This document shows positions 56,324 to 64,000 of a stretch of DNA of 64,000 nucleotides, piece after piece. A model generated the notes under the pieces. The model searched no databases, had not been told where the DNA came from, and was given only the letters and a program-made list of their open reading frames with translations. Numbering within the stretch: position 1 is the stretch's first letter; the number at the start of each line of letters is the position of its first letter. The position numbers were made by a program, and so were the translations under genes. Source of the DNA: Sophora flavescens (Eukaryota; Streptophyta; Magnoliopsida; Fabales; Fabaceae); assembly GCA_030762895.1 (NCBI GenBank), contig CM061062.1, positions 1,821,001 to 1,885,000 on the forward strand, in the 5' to 3' direction.

Positions 56324-57817
56324 TCAGGGAGTACCTTCTCATTTCCCTCACTCTTATCTTATATTTATGTTCTTTCATTGAGGACAATGTATGCTTTAAG
56401 TGTGGGGTAGGGAACCAATGGCTTTGTTTTTGTTTTCTTTCCCTTTTTTTCCATTTGTTTTTGAATTTCGCTCTTGAATAATTTGAGAAGATCAAGAGTA
56501 TGTGAATGAGTGTTGTGTCGGCAAGCTTGGTGGATTTTAATTAAATTTAGCATAGATTGATTGCATGAATTATGTTGACCATTTATGATTTCCCCCTAGG
56601 TTCTGAAAATCGAAAATTTGATCCCCATGTGAAAAATTGAAAATTGAACTTTGAGAAATTTATTTGTGATTGCTTGATTTATGACAAGTTTGGGGTGAAG
56701 GGGTGCACACACTAGGAATTGTATCTCGGTCAAACAATCTGCAAAATGTCCAAGTGAGAAAATTGAGCCTCCAACATGTTCTTAATTGTGTGAATCGCTT
56801 TTAAGCTGCACTTTCCCGAATTTGCTTGAATCTCTTCATGGTTTGCATGTCTATATGGTTGCATCAAATGATTTAGGCAATTTTCTTTGAAATAGCTACT
56901 TGGCCTAAAAAGAACCATCCCTAATGCATGTTCCCTAGTTAGCCACATTGAACCTAATTGGCCTATTGTTTTTTGATGACCCTATGTTATAAGCCAAAAA
57001 TCTGGAAAAAAAAAAAACCATGTTAACCCAATCTTAGGATTAGGAGAGCATGGAAATTTAGCAAGAGAAGGGTTATAAGAAACTAAGTTTGGGGTGGCTA
57101 CAAGATTTGATATGTCATTCTGGGTTGAGAAAAATAAAAATAAAGGTTGAAGCCAAAGGCAAAAAAAAAAAAAGGATTGTCGAAAGAAAAGGGGCAAAAC
57201 AAAAAAAAAGATGGTATCAAAGGAAAAGGGTTGTAATCACCCAAGGCAAAAAGAAAAATGGAAAAAAGGAATTTGAGTGGAGATTCAATGTGTCAAATGT
57301 TCGTGCTCTCTTAATTCCTAGGGATGTAAAGCCTAGTACCTTTGAATATCCTACCCTTAGCCAGACCCCATTACAACCTTTAAAAGACCTTTTGATGTTG
57401 TTTTCATGTTTTCGTGGGAACTATTTTTGAGATGAAAATCAAAACCATGGAAAGTGCTCTAGAAATGCGAGATTGAGTGAAAAGTTGGTAGCTTAGACAA
57501 ATTGAGCGAATGAGTGAAATACTAAATGCCCTTGTGAGGAAGGCAATTGTTTGAATTTGGTGATCTCCCTTTTGTGTGCTACTTGGATCCTCAACTCAGA
57601 TTACTGATTGCATGAACTATGGAATTCTCAATTGTTAAAGTAAATGAATGTGGGGATTACTTGTTGCAAGGGGGGAAAAACATTGAAGAAAAATTGTTGT
57701 GCTAAATTGCATGAAATTTGTGCAAAAATTGATTGAATCCTTTAAGCTTGCCAAGTCTTGAGTCTTTTTGAGTTTTAGCTTGCTTGGGGACAAGCAAGGT
57801 TTAAGTTTGGGGTGTTT

Positions 57818-59185
57818 TAATAAGCCTCTGGCTCATCTAGTTTCCAGCTATAAAATGGGTATATTTTGTGCCTAATTGGGCAAGTCACCCTCGCTAATCT
57901 CCCAAATTGGCCTTGTTTTGTTCCTAAGTTAGACTTTGACTCGTTTTATGCATTTTTAGTAGTTTTTAGTTTATTTTGAGTAGAATTACGCTTTTCGTTT
58001 TCTTTTATTGTTTCAGGTGAAAAGTGAAGCTCTTAGAGTCAAGGAAAATGAAGAAAACAGTGGACAAGCAATTATGGGGGTTTCGCCTCGCGAAACAGGA
58101 GCTCGCCTCGCGAGCCTGAAGACCAGCTTGAACAGCAAATGTCACCCTCTCTGTCTCGCCCCGCGAATCACCATCTCGCCTCGCGAGTCTGAATGTCTGA
58201 CTGTGCCAGAAACGTCATCCTCTCTGTCTCGCCTCGCGAAACACTACCTCGCCTCGCGAGTATTCAAACTCAGGATGGAGCCAAAACTGAAATTCGCCTC
58301 GCGGGAGGTTACTCGCCTCGCGAGCGGGCGCAGATTCTGAAATCTATAAATTGCTGTTTTAGGGCAGATTGAAAAACCTTTGGTTACCCACTTGTTTTAG
58401 ATCGGTTTTTGACGAATCCTTGTTCTCTGGAGCTGCATCTCCTTATTTTCTTTTTCTATTATACATTCATGATGAGTTTCGATTGTTTGTGCGTTGTTAC
58501 AAGCATGAGGAACTAATCCCCTTGTCTAAGGGATCAAGGAAACCACCCATGACGGTGTAGAGTTCAATGTGATGTATGTTTCTCTCCTTTATCTCAATTA
58601 TTTTTTTCCAATTCTGAATTTATTGCGTTGATCATATGCATGCTTGATTGACTAGTTAACGTGATGAGGCTTGATAGGCAATTCGCGTTTAGAACTTGAA
58701 TTGGGATCATTGATCGAATATTGCACGAGAATGAATAGGAGATCGATGCAACCTTATAGGAACCAGATTTAATAGAGTTTGATGATTGGGTTATGAAACC
58801 AAGTACGTAATTAACTCAATCGTTGAATACGTCCTATTGAGCACGACAGTGTCACTAGGAGAATTTGGGGGTCCTGGTTGACATTGCAATTGAACTTAGG
58901 GAGGGAATCATCATCACTTGGGTACTATGCATGATTGGGTACGTGGAATTGTGACCTTAGATATTTAATTCCAGATTTTAATTCTTTATTCTCTAATTGT
59001 TTTGTCGATTTGAGTTGCGATCCTATTTTCTCTCTCTCCTCAACCACTTGCCTTGCTTGGTCAAACGTATCGAACTCCTTGCAATTTGGTAGAATTGGTA
59101 GCCCAATCCCTGTGTCCGACCTCGGTAATTACTTACCGTGTTTTATTACTTACGACGACCCGGTACACTTGCTGGTGACTCAACA
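57818..59185 (+). repeat. Athila 3' LTR
   Basis: 1368 bp, collinear with the 5' LTR; it begins taataagcc instead of tgataagcc. It keeps four dyad pairs between about 58084 and 58323. Confidence 0.92.
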
Positions 59186-59186
59186 A

Positions 59187-59539
59187 CCGCATCATATTAG
59201 AAATTGCATGGAGATACTTAGTTGTTTCCACTGTGGGAAACCAGTTCATGTAGCTCGAGATTGAAGACAGCGGGCTATGCAGCAGCCGGTAGCTGCTGGT
59301 AGAGGAGCTGGAGGTGGTTATAGAGGCAAAGTTGGAAGAGGAGTTCCAGCAACAGGACAACCGATGGCCAGACCTCAGGCCACTGAGAGAGTGTTTACTG
59401 TGAGGGAGCTGAATCCTCTCAATATGCATATCTCATAAAAGATATGCGTGATTTTGATATAATCCGGAATAGTGGAACACGCTCAAAGGAACTAAGACTG
59501 TGATTGGATACTTTGAGTAGGAAGTTAAAGTAGTATTAC
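59187..59539 (+). pseudogene. Outer Tekay-like gag, second part (zinc knuckle)
   Basis: It resumes gag after the Athila insertion: CFHCGKPVHVARD with a stop where the last Cys region would be, then a Gly/Arg-rich tail (QQPVAAGRGAGGGYRGKVGR, VPATGQPMARPQATERVFTV). The last His/Cys spacing is disturbed (GKPVHVARD then stop). It is cut at 59539 by a minus-strand Athila-like LTR. Confidence 0.78.
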
Positions 59540-61770
59540 TGTTGAGTCACCGGCAAGTGTACCGGGTCGTCGCAAGTAATAAAATAACACGGTAAGAATT
59601 TACCGAGGTCGAACACAAGGATTGGGGTACCAATTCTACCAATTCGTGGGAAATTAGATACGTTGGTCAAGCGAGGCGAGTGGTTGAGGGAGAGAAAATA
59701 TAAGGTCGCAATCTAAATTAACAAATCTAATAAAATAATTAACTAAAAATCTGAAATTAAAATGTCCAAGGTCACAAATCCACCTACCCAATCATGCATA
59801 CCCAAGTGATGATGAATTCCTCCCTAAGTTCAATTACAATGTCAACCAGGACCCCCAAATTCTCCTAAATCCACTGTCGTGCTCACTAGGACGTATTCAA
59901 TGATTGAGTTAATTACTTACTAGGTCTCATAACCCTAATCATTAAACTCTATTAATTCTTGTTCCCTATAAGGTTGCACCGATCTCCTACTCACTCTCAT
60001 GCAATATTCGACCGATGATCCCAATTCAAGTTCTAAAACGCGAATTGCCTCCTAAGCCTCATCACGTTTAACTAGTTAATCACGCATGCATATGATCAAC
60101 ACAATCAAAGCAGAATTGGAAAACATTAATTGATAAAAGGGAGAAAGACATACATCACATCGAATCTGCACCGCCATGGGTGGCTTCATTGTTCCCTCAG
60201 ACGAGGGGATTAGTTCCTCATGCTCATAGACAAACATTCGGGCATAACCACCATAGTAAAATAAGAAAAAGAAAAAGGGAGACGCAGCTCCAAAGAGACA
60301 AGAAATCGTCCTAAACGCTACTCTAAACAAGTGGAAAAAACTAGGATTCGGATCCGATCTGAAACAGCCTATAAATAGGGATTATGGTTCTCGCCCGCTC
60401 GCGAGGCGAACAGCCTCTCGCGAGGCAAACATTAAAATTGGCGCGCATTCAAATTGGACTCTCGCGAGGCGAGCAGACTCTCGCGGGGCGAATTTCAGTT
60501 TTGGCTCCATCCTGAGTTTGAATTCTAGCGAGGCGAACTGTGATTAGCGAGGCGAGACCGAAAATGTGACTGTTGCTCTTTAGGCTGGTCTTCAGGCTCG
60601 CGAGGCGAGAAGAATTTCGCGAGGCGAATATCTCCAGAATGGAAATTTCCACTGTTTCTTGACCTTCCTTGACTCTCGGAGCTTCACTTCTAACCTGAAA
60701 CATTAAAAAGAAACAAAAAGCGTAATTCTATTCAAAATAGGCTAAAAACTACAAAAATTGCCTAGAACGAGTCAAAGTCTACTTAGGAACAAAACAAGGC
60801 CAAATTTGGGTGAAAACGAGATTGAACTCGAATAATTAGCACAGAAACCACAGTCCATCTAGTTATAAAACTAGATAAGCCAGAGGCTTATCAAAACACC
60901 CCAAACTTAAACCTTGCTTGTCCCCAAGCAAGCTAAAACTCAAAAAGGACTCAAGACTTGGCAAGCTTAAGGGATTCAATCGATTTCGCACAAATTTCAT
61001 GCAATCTTAACAAAACAGTTTTTCTCCAATGATTTCCCCCCTTACATCAATGTAGTCCCCACATTCATTTACTTTAAACAATTGAGAACTTCATCATTCA
61101 TGCAATCATTAATCTAAGTTGAGGATCCAAGTTACACACAAAAGGGAGATCACCAAATTCAAACAATTGCCTTCCTCACAAGGGCATTTAGTAATTCACT
61201 CATTCGCTCAAATTCGTCTAGGCTATCAACTTTTCACTCAATTTCACATATCAATAGCACTTTCCATGAATTTGATTTTCATCTCAAAAATAGTTCCCAC
61301 GAAAACATGCATGCAACATCAGAAGGTCCTTTAAAGGTTGTAATGGGGCCTGGCTAAGGGTAGGATATTCAAGGATACTAGGCTTAAGTCCCTAGGAACT
61401 AAGAGAGCATGAGCATTTGACACATATTCCACTCAAATTCCTTTTTCCATTTTTCTTTTTGCCTCGGGTGACTACAGCCTTTTCCTTGCTAATTTTTTTC
61501 TGTTTTGCCCCTTTTCTTTTGGAAATTTTTTTTTTCTTTTTGCCTTGGGTTTCAACCTTTATTTTTCTTTTTCTCAACCCAAAATGACATATCACCTTGT
61601 AGCCACCCCAAACTTAGTTTCTCAAAACCCTTCTCTTGCTAAGCTTCCATGCTCTCCTAATCCTGAGATTGGGTTAACATGGTTTTTTAGATTTTTGGCT
61701 TGTAATATAGGGTCATCAAGAAACAATAGGCTAATTAGGCTCAATGTGGCTAACTAGGGAACATGCATTA
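59540..61770 (-). mobile_element. Truncated Athila relative, minus strand (LTR plus 3' region)
   Basis: A full LTR (59540-60893, 1354 bp, tgttgagtcaccgg to ggcttatca on the plus strand) is followed by the purine tract and about 870 bp matching the 3' region of the Athila element (reverse of 56917-57817). The sequence then stops at gcattaggg and continues as outer LTR. No coding part remains. Its other end and target duplication are deleted. Confidence 0.88.
60399..60642 (-). repeat. Paired dyads in the minus-strand Athila-like LTR
   Basis: Four pairs with 19-bp spacing, written on the plus strand as TCGCGAGGCGA/TCGCGAGGCAA, TCGCGAGGCGA/TCGCGGGGCGA, TAGCGAGGCGA/TAGCGAGGCGA and TCGCGAGGCGA/TCGCGAGGCGA. 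In one pair both members share the same first-arm change (C to A), which suggests concerted change of the pair. Confidence 0.85.
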
Positions 61771-63782
61771 GGGTTATTAATAAGACACATCTCCTCACTA
61801 TCAAACACTCATTTTACATGGTTGTAAACCTCCCTCATCCATCCAATTTCGTGCAGCCACATCCACTCAACCATACCTATTTTATTTTACTTTCATTTCA
61901 TCATTTTCCTCTAAAAAAAACCGTAATCAGGTAACCAACGGAACCGGATACGGATGTACAGAGATACACCTGGAGACAGAACGGCGAGTCATCCATGATG
62001 ACTCGGAGGGAATGAGTCACCATGGTGAGTCATGGTGGTGACTCGTCTTCATCATAAATGCAAGTAATCATGTCTTTTAGGTGAAATGACCAAAATACCC
62101 TTAACCTAACCTATTCTAGTTAAATGTTAACCATGGTTATGGCAAGTCAAGAACAAATTGATCCCTTCTTCCTCATGGGTGGTGAAAACAGCAACCACAC
62201 CATCCCTTCACCCTTCACCACACAAAATTTCCTACTCATAATTACCATTAACCATAGTTAAGTTATTATATTATTTTCTAACTTAACCTATGTCAAGTAA
62301 ACTCAACCATAGTTGATTATTAAGTAATTGAACAAAATATTTTCTGCCCCTAACTCCCTCATGTGCGCAGCCAACCCCCCTCCCCACACTAAGGCAATTT
62401 CTTTTCTTCCTATTTCATATTCTAAGTCAAGTTCTTCCTGAAACACAAAGAAACCCATTTGTGTTCTTGCCAAGTTCATCAAACCTCTTCAAGTTCTTGA
62501 TCAAATTTCTTCATTCCAAGGTGAGGATCATGTTCCTCATCCTCTAAGCTTCATTAATCGTCCATCAATCTTCATTTTTATCAAGTGTTTCATCTATTTC
62601 TTTTCTTAGATCTAGATTTTCAAATAATTCTAGAAAATTGTAGAAAAATAATTTTAATGTGAAACCAATTTCTATGATTTTATATGACTTCTACTTTGAC
62701 CATCTAAGAGCATGGAAGCAAATGAATTTTCCTCCCTATTTATCTACTCTTGATCGAAACTAGGTATTTTTAGGCAAATGAAGTTTTGTTCAATTTTTAA
62801 AATATGACATTTGATCTTAACTCTCTAATACCTCTAGTTGTTATATGTAGAAGCTTGACATCAAAAGAAACTACTAGCCCTAGTTTCTAGCCTTGGCCGA
62901 ATCTATGATCATGTAGACTATATGAGTTTTCTTCAATCTTTAATTGGATAATGATTGTATTAACTATTTAATGTGTGTAGGTTCTAAATCCAAGAGTTTG
63001 TTAGCAAAATGAATTTCTAGCTAAGTTTAATATATATATGGCCGAAACCCTAACCCAAAGAGGTTGGATGATTTTGTTTCATATTTTTAATTTATAACAA
63101 TTTATCAATGCTAGTTAATACTCTAGTAATTAGTATCCAAAAGACGGAGTTGAGAAAATAACCCTAGCCTCATTTTGATTAGATGGCCGAACCTAGCTCT
63201 TTTGTGGTCAAGGATGAACTTTGTTTGATTTAATTTGTGGTTGTGTTGCTTTGGTTGAAGGTTGAGTTGTTAACTTGTGGTGTGGTAATGAGGAGCTTCG
63301 ACTTCGTGTTTCCGGTGATAAGTTCAGGTGTGGGAAAGAATCATCCTATCGTCGGAATGGATAAGTAGTATATTTTATACTAATGGTGTAGGGCGACCTA
63401 AACCCTACTAGTGGTTGAGTAATCGACAAGACCAAAATCATATTGGAAGCTTTTCCGTAATACTAATGATGATTTAGGGATTGTAGGTTTATCGCCATTA
63501 GAGTAATTTTATAATAATTGATGATGTCTGAATTATTTATTTTTAAATTGTTTGTGATACGCTGGTTGAGGTATTCTACTGCATGTGACGTTTTATTTTG
63601 TTGTTTGAATATTTTATGAGTATGGTATTATGCATGATCTGCCTGGATTGATAATATGCTTATTTGGTTTTAAGTAGAGGTATGTGTTGTTCGGAGATAT
63701 TTTGTCTGGGTGAGAGATTGGATGTGACTTAGAGGTGTCTAGCCTAGGCACTAGGTTATTATTGATGCGAGTTAGTGAGATT

Positions 63783-63818
<36 letters not shown>

Positions 63819-64000
63819 TTAATGTTCATAACCATGTGTTGGGAACACACGAGGTCAGAGTATCCGATTGCGGATACCGGATATTACTGGTCAGTGCCCT
63901 AACGATAATGGGGAAAACTACCGTGATACTCTCGTAGTCCTTGCCGATCTGCTCTGGGTATCCTAACCGTAATGGGGATACTTTTATATTGCCCAACTAT
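61771..64000 (+). repeat. Outer Tekay-like second LTR, truncated at the left and by the window edge
   Basis: Collinear with 36384-36909 plus 45086-46780 without the solo LTR. Small differences only, such as an extra 50-bp piece near 62985 and a (TA)n expansion at 63788-63815. A hairpin array begins near 63860 and is cut by the window end. The first 0.5 kb of the LTR is absent. Confidence 0.85.

Larger units (their letters stand above)
55711..57817 (+). other. Athila 3' untranslated region with dyads and purine tract
   Basis: It begins after integrase with the phrase acttgggaggcaaccca common in Athila. It includes a poly-A/poly-G run (55820-55848), a cluster of TCGC-NNN-GCGA pairs (about 55855-56085) and an unassigned open frame, and ends in agtttggggtgtttt. 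The section 56400-57817 is related to the 3' parts of both minus-strand elements in this window. Confidence 0.8.
48710..59185 (+). mobile_element. Athila-type Ty3/gypsy retrotransposon, nearly complete
   Basis: Duplications accgc at 48705-48709 and 59186-59190. LTRs 48710-50057 (1348 bp) and 57818-59185 (1368 bp), Asp tRNA primer-binding site, gag, protease, RT, RNase H, integrase, then a 2.1-kb 3' region without an env gene and the purine tract aagtttggggtgtt. Ten kilobases is normal for Athila. LTR divergence is low; a 20-bp length difference equals one dyad unit. It is disabled by a few point changes only, so it is among the younger insertions here. Confidence 0.93.
35872..64000 (+). mobile_element. 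Large Tekay-like Ty3/gypsy element hosting four nested insertions
   Basis: 5' LTR (35872-47506, expanded by insertions), primer-binding site, gag (47733 on, split by an Athila element, resuming at 59191), then a minus-strand Athila relative that ends abruptly at about 61770. After this comes sequence identical in kind to the 5' LTR (61771 to the window end), taken as the 3' LTR. All of pol is missing, presumably lost with the deletion at 61770. The right end lies outside the window. The LTR start is approximate. Confidence 0.75.

Noticed and set aside
57089..57430. 113-codon frame with a Lys-rich core
   Set aside because: It lies in the Athila 3' untranslated region, is A-rich, and the matching regions of the two minus-strand relatives do not keep the frame.

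Overview
The window is nuclear DNA of a flowering plant, most likely a eudicot. It contains CACTA (En/Spm) transposons with TNP2-type and Transposase_24-type genes, Ty3/gypsy elements of the Tekay-like chromovirus and Athila types, Ty1/copia elements, an L1-type LINE with an RNase H domain, a hAT-like element, and debris of a FAR1-related gene. I cannot name the species. No intact host gene is visible. Nearly everything is nested transposable-element sequence, and most reading frames carry stops or frameshifts.

Layout. 1-6553: the 3' part of a CACTA element (1-2750) abuts the end of a different CACTA element (2751-3120). That one sits in the integrase gene of a Tekay-like retrotransposon whose 3' LTR is 4616-6553. 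6554-12383: the rest of a second CACTA of the same family as the first, with a broken TNP2 gene and a broken Transposase_24 gene. 12384-17035: old single-copy-like debris, namely a FAR1-related fragment split by a 697-bp hAT-like element that carries the last exon of a Qa-SNARE gene, plus unassigned sequence. 17041-22756: a complete but mutated Ty1/copia element (target duplication agtca). 22896-35860: a reverse-strand LTR fragment, then a LINE whose ORF2 is interrupted at codon 4 by a second Ty1/copia element (25368-31674, duplication agttc). 35872-64000: a large Tekay-like element. Its 5' LTR holds another Tekay-like solo LTR (36910-45080), which itself holds a non-autonomous Athila-like element on the minus strand (37928-43230). 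Its gag holds a nearly complete Athila element (48710-59185) and a truncated minus-strand Athila relative (59540-61770). Part of its second LTR occupies 61771-64000.

Two patterns are not explained by ordinary annotation. (1) A CpG-rich dyad of form TCGC-NNN-GCGA, in pairs 19-20 bp apart and always in the same orientation relative to transcription, occurs in a Ty1/copia leader, Athila LTRs and 3' region, the non-autonomous element's LTRs and a Tekay-like solo LTR. Flanking sequence is shared between the copia and gypsy copies. (2) Each of the three Tekay-like LTR families carries an array of 5-7 short hairpins whose stems differ in sequence between units while pairing is largely kept. Other points of interest are a copia element whose primer-binding site matches no tRNA end but is complementary to its own LTR, and the SNARE exon capture.
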